In this document: positions 26,960 to 35,611 of the stretch, in pieces | How positions within the stretch are numbered: position 1 is the first letter of the stretch | Layout of the letters: each line of letters starts with the position of its first letter | Position numbers and translations under genes: made by a program | The notes under the pieces: generated by a model | Database searches by the model: none | Seen by the model: only the letters and a program-made list of their open reading frames with translations | What the model was told of the DNA's origin: nothing | Assembly (NCBI GenBank): GCA_030532705.1 | Contig: JAUNKR010000012.1 | Coordinates: 1 to 46,904, forward strand | Origin: Peptostreptococcaceae bacterium | Lineage (GTDB): Bacteria; Bacillota; Clostridia; Peptostreptococcales; Filifactoraceae | Length of the DNA stretch: 46,904 nucleotides | Direction: 5' to 3'

Positions 26960-27907
26960 ATGTTTGAAAATGGAAGGTTTAAGTTTTTAAGTCAAGAGTA
27001 TGGAATGTCCAGGATCTCAAATAATGTGTATCATGGAAAAGTGAACGGTTACTACACCGTTATCCAGCTGGATGATCAATCAAGGACGGGGCTCATGTGG
27101 ATCGGGGCATCACGCAATGAATACGATGATCGATTAGAGTATAAATTGCAGGAGATCCGGGATATCAAAGAGGTAAAGGATCTGAAATTGCAGGGAAAAA
27201 GCATCTCGGTCTTTTTTAAGATCCCTTTTACCAAGAAAGGTATTAAAGAATTCATGTCCAACTTTTTTGAAACGCTTACCTCTTATCTGTCTTCCAATGG
27301 ATATGGCAGCGGATGTTTCGTGACGGGGATGGATGATGGAACGGTCCGTCTGGTACAAGTGAATGAAAGATATCAGTTTTTGAGCGAAACGGGGATCGAT
27401 CTGCTGGAAGAATCATTGGATCAAAATCGCGCCGAGATCGCACAGCGACCGGAGAATTTTTTCCTGGGACTTTTTGGTGCCGTTGGCGGTGCTTTGATCG
27501 GCGGGGTACTTTGGGCGATCATGGGGCTGCTCGGTTTTTGGGCTTGGTTTGCAGGAATTATCGGATTTACTCTTGCGTTCCAAGGCTATGCAAAACTGGG
27601 AGGTAAAGTCGGCAAATTTGCGAGCGTCATCATCTTCATCCTATGTATCGCAGCAATCTTTGCCGGCAGTGTCGGTGAGTGGGCATGGCATGTATATCAG
27701 GCATACAAAGTGGACATACCGGACCTGACTTATTTTGAAGCATATCGGGAAACTTTGCCGCTGATATTCTCAGATCCTGAGATCACCGGAAAATTCCTCT
27801 TTGATATCGGGCTAGGGATCGGGCTCGTCTTTGTGATCGGAATTCCTTTGGTAATAAGAATGTACTCTGAAAATGTGGGAAATTATAAGATCAAAAGAAT
27901 AGACTAA
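26960..27907 (+). CDS. Unknown membrane protein
   Basis: The 315-residue protein has a soluble N-terminal half (1-165) with mixed strands and helices. Four hydrophobic segments follow near residues 168-190, 192-212, 222-243 and 286-306. The first contains a glycine-rich FFLGLFGAVGGALIGGVLWAIMG stretch seen in many small clostridial membrane proteins. I do not recognise the soluble domain. GGAGG at 26951-26955 supports the ATG. It follows the unknown gene at 25640 closely and may work with it. No terminator with a T run is seen after it. Confidence 0.75.
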   Translation: MFENGRFKFLSQEYGMSRISNNVYHGKVNGYYTVIQLDDQSRTGLMWIGASRNEYDDRLEYKLQEIRDIKEVKDLKLQGKSISVFFKIPFTKKGIKEFMSNFFETLTSYLSSNGYGSGCFVTGMDDGTVRLVQVNERYQFLSETGIDLLEESLDQNRAEIAQRPENFFLGLFGAVGGALIGGVLWAIMGLLGFWAWFAGIIGFTLAFQGYAKLGGKVGKFASVIIFILCIAAIFAGSVGEWAWHVYQAYKVDIPDLTYFEAYRETLPLIFSDPEITGKFLFDIGLGIGLVFVIGIPLVIRMYSENVGNYKIKRID

Positions 27908-28005
27908 AAGGTTGCCGAGGGACTGCTCCGCCGAAGACTTTGTTAGGAAGTTTTTGGCGGAAACAGAACTTCGGTAATTTTCAAACATAGATTTTATAAA
28001 TGTTA

Positions 28006-28034
28006 TTTACAAAACGTAGGATTTCATATATAGT
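28006..28034 (+). promoter_or_regulatory. Promoter of the hydrogenase unit
   Basis: TTTACA (28006-28011) and TATAGT (28029-28034) are separated by 17 bases, 32 bases before the start of the [2Fe-2S] gene. Confidence 0.75.
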
Positions 28035-28066
28035 TAATAATAGGTTTGTGTTGAAAGGAGAATGTT

Positions 28067-28327
28067 ATGATTAAGGTAGAGATTTGTTCAGGATCGAAAT
28101 GTATGATGGCAGGGGCATCGTCAATGTTTGATGTCGTTGAATCATTGGTGGACGATCTGAAAGAGCAAGGCTATGAAGCGGAAGTGGATCTCGGTTTTTC
28201 AAAATGCATGCAATACTGCCGTCAGGATTCCAATCTGACTCCGGTCGTAAAGATCAATGATGAAGTGATCACCAAGGCTACGACTCAAGGCGTTATGGAG
28301 AAGATCATGGAGCTTTCCACAAAGTAA
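28067..28327 (+). CDS. Small thioredoxin-like [2Fe-2S] ferredoxin
   Basis: The 86-residue protein matches the thioredoxin-like ferredoxin domain of NuoE/HoxE and HydC-type subunits. The four cluster cysteines C7, C12, C47 and C51 have the usual spacing (CxxxxC and CxxxC). The start MIKVEICSGSKCMMAGA is typical. Such a single-domain form can carry electrons to or from a hydrogenase. It shares the promoter with the hydrogenase gene, which begins 61 bases later with no terminator between. AAAGGAG precedes the ATG. Confidence 0.87.
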   Translation: MIKVEICSGSKCMMAGASSMFDVVESLVDDLKEQGYEAEVDLGFSKCMQYCRQDSNLTPVVKINDEVITKATTQGVMEKIMELSTK

Positions 28328-28388
28328 GGTATGTTTAATTTTTTATTAAGGTTAATGTAGAACTTGCAAGGAGTAACAGGAGATACAT

Positions 28389-29879
28389 ATGTTAGGTATT
28401 TTTACGGATATTATCAGTATTAGGAGAAAAGTGTTTGCGGAGGTAGCATCGATCGCTTATGAGGATCGACCGCTGAGTGAGCTGCCAAAGTCGGTATTTA
28501 ACATTCTGCCGGGAGAGGAAGCAAAATATCGACATGATATTTTTAAGGAGCGAGCGATCGTTGGTGAGCGTATTCGTTTAGCGATGGGATTGGATGTGCG
28601 AAGTGCGGGAGTGTATGGACCTTTGACAGATGGAGTAGAAGAGGTCGATGTGAATGAGCGGATCTATGAAGCACCGCTGATCAACGTGATCCCTTTTGCA
28701 TGCGAAGCATGTCCGACAAAAACGTATGAGGTCACGACACATTGTAGACGCTGTATCGGCCATCCATGTCAGAATATTTGCCCGGTGAATGCGATCTCTT
28801 TGGATAAGAAAAAAGCGAATATCGATCAAAGCAAATGTATCAAATGCGGAAGGTGCAAAGATGTTTGTCCATATAGCATCATCGTGATGTATGATCGTCC
28901 ATGTGCGGTATCTTGCGGTGTCAATGCGATCGGTAGCGACGAGCTTGGGAGAGCGAAGATCGACCATGACAAATGTGTTTCTTGCGGAAACTGTATGCAA
29001 GCTTGTCCATTCTCAGCGATTGCGGATAAATCGCAGATCTACCAGTTGGTGAAAGCGCTCAAATCCAATAACAATATCTATGCGATCATCGCGCCCGCTT
29101 TTGTAGGGCAGTTTGGACCGATGGCAAGTCCTTCTCAGGTATTCGAGGCGATCCGAAGACTCGGGTTCAAGCAAGTGGTCGAGGTGGGCCTTGGCGCAGA
29201 TATCGAGACGATCCACGAAGCGCAGGAATTTTTGGATGAAGTTCCGCACAAGCGTCCATATATGGGAACGAGCTGTTGTCCGGCGTGGTTCGGCATGGTT
29301 CGCAAAATGTTCCCGGATCAGTTGCCATACATTTCCGAATCGGCAACACCGATGATCGCAACGGCACATTATCTAAAGAAAAAAGATCCGGAATCCAAAG
29401 TCGTTTTCATCGGCCCTTGCGTAGCTAAAAAATTGGAAGCGCTCGATGATAATGTCAAAGACTATGTGGATTTCGTGATCACCTTTGAAGAGTTGTTCGG
29501 ATTGTTCATTGCCAAGGATATCGAGCCGTCGGAGATCGAGACCGATGAGATCATAAACGATGCATCGACGGTCGGACGTGGATTTGCGGCAGCAGGCGGT
29601 GTAGCAAATGCGGTAAGCCGTGTGGCAAAACAGCTTGATCCGAGCGCAGTGATACAGATCGAAAGTGCAAACGGCTTGCATGAATGCGTGAAGATGATCC
29701 GCTTGGCGAAGGCAGGAAAGAAAAACGGAATGCTTCTGGAAGGTATGGGCTGTGAGGGAGGCTGTATCGGCGGTGCCGGAACAGTGATCTCGATGGCACA
29801 AGCACGCAAAGCGTTGCAACAATTCAGTAATGAAGCAAAAGCGACACTTTCCACTGAAAATGAATTGATCAAAAAATAA
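28389..29879 (+). CDS. [FeFe] hydrogenase, group-B-like
   Basis: The 496-residue iron-sulfur protein carries the H-cluster ligands. C296/C297 lie in TSCCPAW, C344 in GPCVAKK, and C455 and C459 in GMGCEGGC. Group A enzymes instead have TSCSP and ACPGGC, so the CC pair and GCEGGC place this in group B. Upstream are a Cys-rich block (CEACPTK, CRRCIGHPCQNICP) and two ferredoxin [4Fe-4S] sites (CIKCGRCKDVCP, CVSCGNCMQACP). The N-terminal 100 residues are specific to the group. These enzymes are cytoplasmic and probably make or use H2, but their physiological role is little tested. The H-cluster maturases HydE, HydF and HydG are not in the window. A terminator follows directly. Confidence 0.88.
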   Translation: MLGIFTDIISIRRKVFAEVASIAYEDRPLSELPKSVFNILPGEEAKYRHDIFKERAIVGERIRLAMGLDVRSAGVYGPLTDGVEEVDVNERIYEAPLINVIPFACEACPTKTYEVTTHCRRCIGHPCQNICPVNAISLDKKKANIDQSKCIKCGRCKDVCPYSIIVMYDRPCAVSCGVNAIGSDELGRAKIDHDKCVSCGNCMQACPFSAIADKSQIYQLVKALKSNNNIYAIIAPAFVGQFGPMASPSQVFEAIRRLGFKQVVEVGLGADIETIHEAQEFLDEVPHKRPYMGTSCCPAWFGMVRKMFPDQLPYISESATPMIATAHYLKKKDPESKVVFIGPCVAKKLEALDDNVKDYVDFVITFEELFGLFIAKDIEPSEIETDEIINDASTVGRGFAAAGGVANAVSRVAKQLDPSAVIQIESANGLHECVKMIRLAKAGKKNGMLLEGMGCEGGCIGGAGTVISMAQARKALQQFSNEAKATLSTENELIKK

Positions 29880-29888
29880 TATACAGGA

Positions 29889-29917
29889 AAACAAGATCGA
29901 AAGGTCTTGTTTTTTTG
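29889..29917 (+). terminator. Hydrogenase terminator
   Basis: ACAAGATC (29891-29898) and GGTCTTGT (29903-29910) pair around a GAAA tetraloop and are followed by seven T. Confidence 0.9.
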
Positions 29918-30166
29918 TGCCAAGGGGGGATCCTTATATTGAGACCGGTTTGAAATTAAGAAATTGGAAGGATCATAAAAATTGACAACGGGATACATTC
30001 TTATGCTGCACTCTATTTGAAATGGTAGGTTATTTTTCATGGAGCTATTTTGTACTAGGGGAGCATTTTCTATGGGGGCGATCCGGAAATAGGATTTTAT
30101 CGGTCGGGGTAGCTGCAAGTGCAGGCTGAATTCAAGAAAAAAATCCTTTCTTTTTTGTAAAACAAG
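29918..30166. other. Gene-free region before the uracil permease
   Basis: About 250 bases hold no supported gene. A GGATCCTT/AAGGATC inverted repeat (about 29935-29975) could form a small hairpin. A minus-strand frame crosses the region and runs on antisense into the hydrogenase gene; I do not accept it as a gene. I looked for purine, PyrR and other riboswitch signatures and saw none. Confidence 0.5.
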
Positions 30167-30195
30167 TTGAATTTTTAGGGGATATTCGATAAAAT
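30167..30195 (+). promoter_or_regulatory. Uracil permease promoter
   Basis: TTGAAT (30167-30172) and TAAAAT (30190-30195) are 17 bases apart, followed closely by AAGGAGG and the start codon. Confidence 0.72.
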
Positions 30196-30221
30196 TATTT
30201 AGGAATAAGAAGGAGGAGAAT

Positions 30222-31484
30222 ATGTCGACGAAAAAAATTATTCAGGTTGAGGAGAAGGTTCCACGAGGTTTGCTTTTTCCGCTTAGCTTACAGCACACTT
30301 TTGCGATGTTTGGGGCATCAGTGCTCGTTCCGATCATTTTTAACATCGATCCGGGGATCGTATTGTTTATGAATGGTGTAGGGACTTTGTTGTTCATTGC
30401 GATCACGAAGGGGATCGCGCCTGCGTATCTCGGCTCAAGTTTTGCATTTTTGGGGCCGGCTGCGATCATCATTGCGAATAGTGGATTCCAATATGCGCAA
30501 GGCGGTTTTGCAGTGGTCGGATTTTTGGGATGTGTTTTAGCGTACATAATTTATCGTTTTGGAACGGACTGGATCAATGTGGTGCTCCCACCTGCAGCGA
30601 TGGGGCCTGTTGTTGCGCTGATCGGACTGGAGCTTGCGGGACTTACCGTGGCGGGCGGTTCGACCGGTGCCAATATTATGGTCGAAAACTCGACCGTGCA
30701 GGATTGGATCGTGTTTCTGATCACTTTGGGCGTGGCAGTCTTTGGTTCGGTCATGTTCAAAAACTTTTTCTCGACGGTGCCGATCTTGATCGCGATCGTT
30801 TGTGGCTATGTGGCGGCTTTGGCATTTGGAATGGTCGATTTCACACCGGTATTTGAAGCAAGTCTTTTCACCTTGCCGAAATATCAATTGCCGAAATTCA
30901 GCGTTCAAGCGACCTTGACGATGTTGCCGGTGCTTTTGGTCATCACATCGGAGCATATCAGCCATCAGGTGGTGACAAGTAATATCATCGGAAGAGATCT
31001 TCTTAAAAAGCCGGGTCTTCATCGAAGTATTTTTGCGGACAACTTTTCGACAATGCTTTCGGGATTGATCGGTGGGGTACCGACAACAACTTATGGTGAG
31101 AATATCGGAGTTATGGCGGTGACCGGTGTATATAGCGTGCAGGTCATTGCGGGTGCGGCGATCATCTCGATCGTGATGGCATTTATCGGGCCGTTGGCGG
31201 CTTTGATCCAAACGATCCCGGGTAATGTGATCGGTGGAGTAACTTTCCTGCTTTACGGAATGATCGGGGCATCGGGGATCCGATTGCTGGTGGATGAAAA
31301 GGTCGATTACAGCCAATCTAAGAATCTGATCTTGACTTCGGTCGTATTTACAGCAGGCCTTAGCGGTTTGGCACTAAATTTTGCAGGGATCCAGCTTAAA
31401 GGCATGGTGCTCGCAAGCGTTGTTGCGATCCTGATCTCATTGGCATTTTATGTGATCGAAAAGGCCGGTTTGATGAATCATTGA
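30222..31484 (+). CDS. uraA: Uracil/xanthine permease (UraA-like, NCS2 family)
   Basis: The 420-residue protein is an NCS2 nucleobase:proton symporter in the membrane. It has about 12-14 hydrophobic segments. Family marks include the PLSLQHTFAMFGASVLVP start and PAYLGSSFAFLGPA. The key transport motif is ITSEHISHQVVTSNIIGRDLLKKPGLHRS, with the conserved Glu of SEH. FSTMLSGLIGGVPTTTYGENIGVMAVTG is the NCS2 signature with Glu in YGEN. The closest match is to uracil permeases, which fits with the pyr operon nearby, but xanthine cannot be excluded. Unlike pyrB, its leader shows no PyrR hairpin. AAGGAGGAG precedes the ATG. Confidence 0.92.
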   Translation: MSTKKIIQVEEKVPRGLLFPLSLQHTFAMFGASVLVPIIFNIDPGIVLFMNGVGTLLFIAITKGIAPAYLGSSFAFLGPAAIIIANSGFQYAQGGFAVVGFLGCVLAYIIYRFGTDWINVVLPPAAMGPVVALIGLELAGLTVAGGSTGANIMVENSTVQDWIVFLITLGVAVFGSVMFKNFFSTVPILIAIVCGYVAALAFGMVDFTPVFEASLFTLPKYQLPKFSVQATLTMLPVLLVITSEHISHQVVTSNIIGRDLLKKPGLHRSIFADNFSTMLSGLIGGVPTTTYGENIGVMAVTGVYSVQVIAGAAIISIVMAFIGPLAALIQTIPGNVIGGVTFLLYGMIGASGIRLLVDEKVDYSQSKNLILTSVVFTAGLSGLALNFAGIQLKGMVLASVVAILISLAFYVIEKAGLMNH

Positions 31485-31549
31485 TTTGTTCAAAATCGAA
31501 GGCTCTTGTCTCATCCGGAAAGGGTGAGGTCATCTATTTTACAAAACAC

Positions 31550-31586
31550 GAGCCTATGGTCAAAGGATCATGGGCTCATTTTTTTG
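31550..31586 (+). terminator. Uracil permease terminator
   Basis: GAGCC(T)ATG (31550-31558) pairs with CATGGGCTC (31569-31577), followed by A and a run of eight T. Confidence 0.85.
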
Positions 31587-31605
31587 TAGATCGTATGGAG
31601 GGACT

Positions 31606-32013
31606 ATGGCGGATGTGATATGGACAATAATACTTGCGCTGGTGATTTGCGGGAGCGTATATCTATTGTATTTATCGGGGTTCGGATATTTTCGTAGCGT
31701 GTTGTGGGGATGGAGCTATGGCACGTTGGGTCTTTTCAAAGATGAAATAATTGGGAGCTGTTCATCCTGCACCGGTTATCACAAAAAGGTGTTTCGACCC
31801 AAAACGGACAGATACCGATTTGATTTCGGGCTCATGAACACGCAGGGGCAGATCCATGTGGAAGTGATCGATCGGGACAAAAAGCTATTGTTCAAGCTGG
31901 ATAAGGATCATCCGACACGTGAATGTTCATTTGTTCCCAAAGGAAGATATTATATGATCTTTCGTTTTTACAAAACGAGCGGAAGGTATTCACTTCGATG
32001 GACAAAGATATAA
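31606..32013 (+). CDS. Small membrane-anchored protein, unknown
   Basis: The 135-residue protein has one N-terminal hydrophobic helix (about 6-26) and then a soluble, aromatic-rich beta domain. That domain contains the CSSC pair and ends with 'GRYYMIFRFYKTSGRYSLRWTKI'. I do not recognise a family. The topology suggests a membrane-tethered domain. The ATG at 31606 has a GGAGGG site close upstream. An in-frame ATG at 31570 falls inside the terminator hairpin of the previous gene and is rejected. It has its own terminator. Confidence 0.65.
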   Translation: MADVIWTIILALVICGSVYLLYLSGFGYFRSVLWGWSYGTLGLFKDEIIGSCSSCTGYHKKVFRPKTDRYRFDFGLMNTQGQIHVEVIDRDKKLLFKLDKDHPTRECSFVPKGRYYMIFRFYKTSGRYSLRWTKI

Positions 32014-32048
32014 AGAAAATAGGGGGCAATAGAAGCCTTTGATAAATG

Positions 32049-32072
32049 GCAGATCAAAAGGTCTGCTTTTTT
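32049..32072 (+). terminator. Terminator of the small membrane protein gene
   Basis: GCAGATC (32049-32055) and GGTCTGC (32060-32066) pair around AAAA and are followed by six T. Confidence 0.88.
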
Positions 32073-32162
32073 GTTGAATTTTGGAGGAAAGAAGGACGGT
32101 TCTCAAAGATTTACCGAATCCAAAAGGATAGTCGGAACAAGTAGATCATATAAAAACATTCA

Positions 32163-32204
32163 AAAAGGAGAAACCTTACCACAGGGTAAAAGTTTCTCCT
32201 TTTG
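32163..32204 (-). terminator. Terminator of the stalk-domain gene
   Basis: A long stem, AAAGGAGAAAC-TTACC with GGTAA-GTTTCTCCTTT (from about 32164 to 32203), has loop ACAG. T runs lie on both strands, so it can also stop plus-strand transcripts. It lies just after the stop of the minus-strand gene. Confidence 0.88.
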
Positions 32205-32222
32205 CTATTTATTTCGGTTATT

Positions 32223-34415
32223 TTATTTATCCCATTGAGAGCGTGGAATGAATCCCAGCTGAACAGGGGATGCGGAGCCGTTTGCGAGCATATATCGAAT
32301 GGTGGTACTTTCTCCGCCCGGGATACGACCGAGGTATCTTGCATCGTGCGGTCCATAGCTGCTCACGGTTCGGTTGATGCCGTCCGGCCATCCGATAAAG
32401 CCTCGGAATGCGCCTCCGCGGCAGTTTACGAAGATGAGTGTATCTTCTGCCGGTGTTACGGTGATCTTGTATTCGACTCCGTAGTTTCCACGGTTGGAAA
32501 CGGTCTCGCCGGTGATCCCGTCAGTACCGGTCACCCATTCGCTTTCGCTTTTACCGATCAATATACTGCTGAATTCTCGTGCCGGCACATTGATCGCGGC
32601 ATCTCTTTCGACCACATTGAATGTGCCGCGAGGATGCTGATCACGTGGTAGATTAGGCAATAGGCTCAGATGCTCCAATTTTGTTGTCGGACCGAAGGCT
32701 GCAACGGTTATTTTGACACTGCCTGTTGCCTCAAACTCGCTGAGCATGGAGATCAAGTTGTTCGGCTTCCAATTGAGATGCTCACGGGAGTCATAAACGA
32801 TGGCGGATTTTCCGACATCGATCGTGGTGGTCTTCCATGGCGATGTTGCCAAGAAGTGCGTTTCAAGAACTTTTCCGCCGACTTCATGTGGATCCGGAGA
32901 AGGTCCCTTCATACCGGTACGTTCCAAATTGAAGTTGACCGGAACGATATCGACATTTTCGACGATGACAACGACACCGGCTCCCGAAGCTTTCGGCGCA
33001 GAGATCTTGTTGACATGGTAGGTCAGCAATCGTCCTCTTTGAGCAGCGATCGTATCTTGGTAAAGGATCCCGTAATCAAAGACATTTTCCGGGGAGTCGC
33101 TCATGATGAGAAGTCCCGGTTTGTCCTCGTAGGTCAGATCGCCTAGGTTTTGGAATAATTGCAGATAATTGGTCCCATTGTAATTTTCGAGTGTCGTGTT
33201 GACAAATCCTCCGCCTTTTGCCAAAAAGTCGAGCTGGGTCTGTACGATCCGGTCATTGATCTTGACTTCAAGCTCGTGCGGTTCGCTGAGATTTCCGTAG
33301 GCATCTTTTAGTTGTAAGGTCACAAAATATTTTCCCGCTGTAAAGAAACGTAGCGGTTTTTGTGGGATCGCCTTGGATGGATCCTGGCTCTCATGGCGAT
33401 AAGTCCAGATCGTGTCAGTGATCATTTCCCATGGCTCATTGTCCTGGGTGTAGAGGATCTCAAACTGCTCGCCTCGTCCGATATCCGTCTTGTTGACCGA
33501 TACATTGGATAATGTTGGCGGTTCATTTTTGATAAAGATCAGCGTTTTTTTGGTCCATTCACTCCAAACTTTTTTGTTGTTTTGAACACGGTACATGATC
33601 TCATATTCGCCGGGAGCAGCGGTTTCCATCAGTTTGTTGATGTCCGGATTTTTGACAGTCGGTGCAGTCGAGATCGCAAATTCTCTTTTTACGATCGCAT
33701 CGCCGTCCACATCGCTGCTTTTGTCGGTGTATTCGATCTTTTGGCCTTGGATGTAGCTTGGTTGTATAAATTCGAGATCGGCGACCGGCGGATTGACATC
33801 GGCCACTTTTTCTTTGATGCTCACTTCTTTTTTTGCAGCATCATAATGGATGCTGAGTCCAAAATGGGTTGCAAAGAATTTGACGGGAAGAAGGGTCGTG
33901 TTGTTTTTTGAGAGCGGCGCTTCTTCCAAGGTGACTTTTTTTCCGTTGACGATCGCTTCTTTTTTATCCAAAGTAACGGTCACTTTTGTGTTCGCTGTTT
34001 TGACGGTGATCTGCTTTGTTTTTTTGTCAAAAGCAGGGGATGCGTTGAGCACCTGCTCCGCTAAAAATCGCATCGGCAGATAGGTCCTGCCGTCGATCGC
34101 CTGCGCCGGCACAGTGAGCTTGACTTCCTTGCCGTTGACCATCGCCGTCTTGCTTCCGAGGGTCAGACGAACGGTTTTCGGTGCGTTCGCCGGATTTTCA
34201 GGAGCAGGTGTTTCCACAGGCTTTGTCGATTCCTGAGGTTTTGCCGGCGCTTGAGTCGTCGGATCGGTCGGTGCATTGGGATCAATCGAAGGCTCCGTCG
34301 TTTGTTCTTCGGGTTTTGTTGGCACATCAAACAAAGGATCGCCATCGGCAAATGAAAAACTTGTTGCAAGAAGCATACAGATCGACAGTATGCTCAATAT
34401 TTTTTTTGTGTTCAT
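32223..34415 (-). CDS. Secreted protein with copper amine oxidase stalk domains
   Basis: The 730-residue protein starts with a signal peptide (MNTKKILSILSICMLLATSFSFA, cut near 23). Residues 27-80 are a Pro/Thr/Glu linker. Residues 83-200 form the copper amine oxidase N-terminal (stalk) domain with two repeats. One has AMVNGKEVKL and YLPMRFLAEQVL; the other has AIVNGKKVTL and LLPVKFFATHFG. PKD-like or Ig-like domains follow (from about 208: DKSSDVDGDAIV). The C-terminal half is beta-rich and I do not recognise it. No amine oxidase catalytic domain is present. It is likely an extracellular or surface protein, possibly binding carbohydrate or envelope. The ATG at 34415 follows AGGA. It is 22 bases after the LacI-type gene. 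Confidence 0.85.
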   Translation of the reverse strand: MNTKKILSILSICMLLATSFSFADGDPLFDVPTKPEEQTTEPSIDPNAPTDPTTQAPAKPQESTKPVETPAPENPANAPKTVRLTLGSKTAMVNGKEVKLTVPAQAIDGRTYLPMRFLAEQVLNASPAFDKKTKQITVKTANTKVTVTLDKKEAIVNGKKVTLEEAPLSKNNTTLLPVKFFATHFGLSIHYDAAKKEVSIKEKVADVNPPVADLEFIQPSYIQGQKIEYTDKSSDVDGDAIVKREFAISTAPTVKNPDINKLMETAAPGEYEIMYRVQNNKKVWSEWTKKTLIFIKNEPPTLSNVSVNKTDIGRGEQFEILYTQDNEPWEMITDTIWTYRHESQDPSKAIPQKPLRFFTAGKYFVTLQLKDAYGNLSEPHELEVKINDRIVQTQLDFLAKGGGFVNTTLENYNGTNYLQLFQNLGDLTYEDKPGLLIMSDSPENVFDYGILYQDTIAAQRGRLLTYHVNKISAPKASGAGVVVIVENVDIVPVNFNLERTGMKGPSPDPHEVGGKVLETHFLATSPWKTTTIDVGKSAIVYDSREHLNWKPNNLISMLSEFEATGSVKITVAAFGPTTKLEHLSLLPNLPRDQHPRGTFNVVERDAAINVPAREFSSILIGKSESEWVTGTDGITGETVSNRGNYGVEYKITVTPAEDTLIFVNCRGGAFRGFIGWPDGINRTVSSYGPHDARYLGRIPGGESTTIRYMLANGSASPVQLGFIPRSQWDK

Positions 34416-34437
34416 AATGGTCCTTTCAATCGGCATA

Positions 34438-35541
34438 TCAAAATATCCAGTCGTCATGGCTATAGATCTCTTTGACAAAGGGAACATTTTGCCGATTGAC
34501 GATATGTGGAAAAATGTAATTGTTTTGTGAGGTCGCTTTCTTTTTACCCGTGATGCTTTTGTATAAGTTTTTGAGGCAACTGAATACAACATGGCGCGGA
34601 TTTTGGTAGATCGACGCATTGATCACACCATCTTGGATCGAGGTGATGATGTCATTGGAAAGTTCATGCCCGATCACGACGATGTCATCGCCCTTTTTTT
34701 GCTCGCGGATGACTTTCGCCACATGTTGAGTCATCGAGTTGGTAACATAGATCCCGTCGAGATCCGGATTGGTCTCCAGTACGTGATTTGTCAGCTCATT
34801 CATCTCTTCGATGTAGAGATTTTCATGCGCATCGCTGAGCATTCTCGTGTTGAAGATCCTTTCCAATTTAAGCTCCGAAAAATCCTTATGTACGGACGAG
34901 ATAAATCCTAGGATACGGTTTTCGATGCAAAGCACATCACGATGGACACCGACGATCGCGATCTTACCTTTTCCCTTCAGGTACAGACCCATCAGATGTG
35001 CGGCGATCTCGCCGGCTGCCACGTCGTCCAAGCCGGTATAGCTCTCACGCAGGCTGTTTGGCGCATCGGAGATGAAGGTGTTGACGGTGATGCCGTTTTG
35101 CACGAGTTTTGCAATATAAGGGTTCAGTTTATATGAATTATAGGGAATCGCGGCGATACCTTTGATATCCGATCTCGCAAATTCCTCAAATAATTTGATC
35201 TGGTCATCGATTCGATAACTGGATGTTTTGCATGGGATGATCTCGACACCGTAAAAGGAGTAGGAGCGTTCGAAGTCCTGTACGCCTTTTTCGACCTGTG
35301 ACCAGAAGTGCGGTTCCGCATCCGGATATACGACAGCGATCTTTATGGGATTGCGCTTGGCAACGAGGGCTCTTGCGACCGAGCTTGGAGAATAGTTCAG
35401 TTCCTTAGCGATCTTTTTGATCTTTTCTTCGGTCTCTTTGGAGACGCCTCCTCGAGCGTGCATCACGCGATCCACTGTACCGATGGATACATTAGCGGCC
35501 GCCGCGACATCCTTGATGGTGGCTTTTTTTGTATTTAGCAT
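34438..35541 (-). CDS. LacI-family transcriptional regulator
   Basis: The 367-residue protein has an N-terminal LacI helix-turn-helix (residues about 8-30: TIKDVAAAANVSIGTVDRVMHARGGVS) in the TVDRxxHxRGxVS variant. The hinge is LNYSPSSVARALV. A periplasmic-binding-protein-like sugar domain follows (IKIAVVYPDAEPHFWSQVEKGVQDFE and on). This variant is often linked to sugar or nucleoside ligands, but the effector is unknown. The ATG at 35541 is preceded by GAGGAGG. It is transcribed with the secreted stalk-domain gene, so it may control that gene and itself. Confidence 0.9.
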   Translation of the reverse strand: MLNTKKATIKDVAAAANVSIGTVDRVMHARGGVSKETEEKIKKIAKELNYSPSSVARALVAKRNPIKIAVVYPDAEPHFWSQVEKGVQDFERSYSFYGVEIIPCKTSSYRIDDQIKLFEEFARSDIKGIAAIPYNSYKLNPYIAKLVQNGITVNTFISDAPNSLRESYTGLDDVAAGEIAAHLMGLYLKGKGKIAIVGVHRDVLCIENRILGFISSVHKDFSELKLERIFNTRMLSDAHENLYIEEMNELTNHVLETNPDLDGIYVTNSMTQHVAKVIREQKKGDDIVVIGHELSNDIITSIQDGVINASIYQNPRHVVFSCLKNLYKSITGKKKATSQNNYIFPHIVNRQNVPFVKEIYSHDDWIF

Positions 35542-35568
35542 ATTCGCCTCCTCATACATACTCTGATC

Positions 35569-35574
35569 ATTATA
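35569..35574 (-). promoter_or_regulatory. Possible -10 box of the LacI-stalk unit
   Basis: On the minus strand a TATAAT with TGA just before it (extended -10) lies 28 bases before the start codon. No good -35 box is present at 17 bases. Confidence 0.5.
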
Positions 35575-35611
35575 TCAAATAATAGGAAAGAATTCTTTGA
35601 AATTAGACAAA

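Noticed and set aside
27928-27974. Competing hairpins CCGCC/GGCGG and CCGAAG/CTTCGG after the unknown membrane protein gene
   Set aside because: There is no T run, and the region lies upstream of the hydrogenase promoter; too weak to call a terminator or switch.
29462-30118. Long minus-strand open frame before the uracil permease
   Set aside because: Most of it is antisense to the hydrogenase gene, it has no ribosome binding site, and it crosses the hydrogenase terminator.
29918-30221. Purine riboswitch or PyrR hairpin before the uracil permease
   Set aside because: No purine aptamer core and no CAGAGA loop before the gene.
31570-31605. Upstream ATG for the small membrane protein
   Set aside because: It falls inside the terminator hairpin of the permease gene; ATG 31606 has its own binding site.
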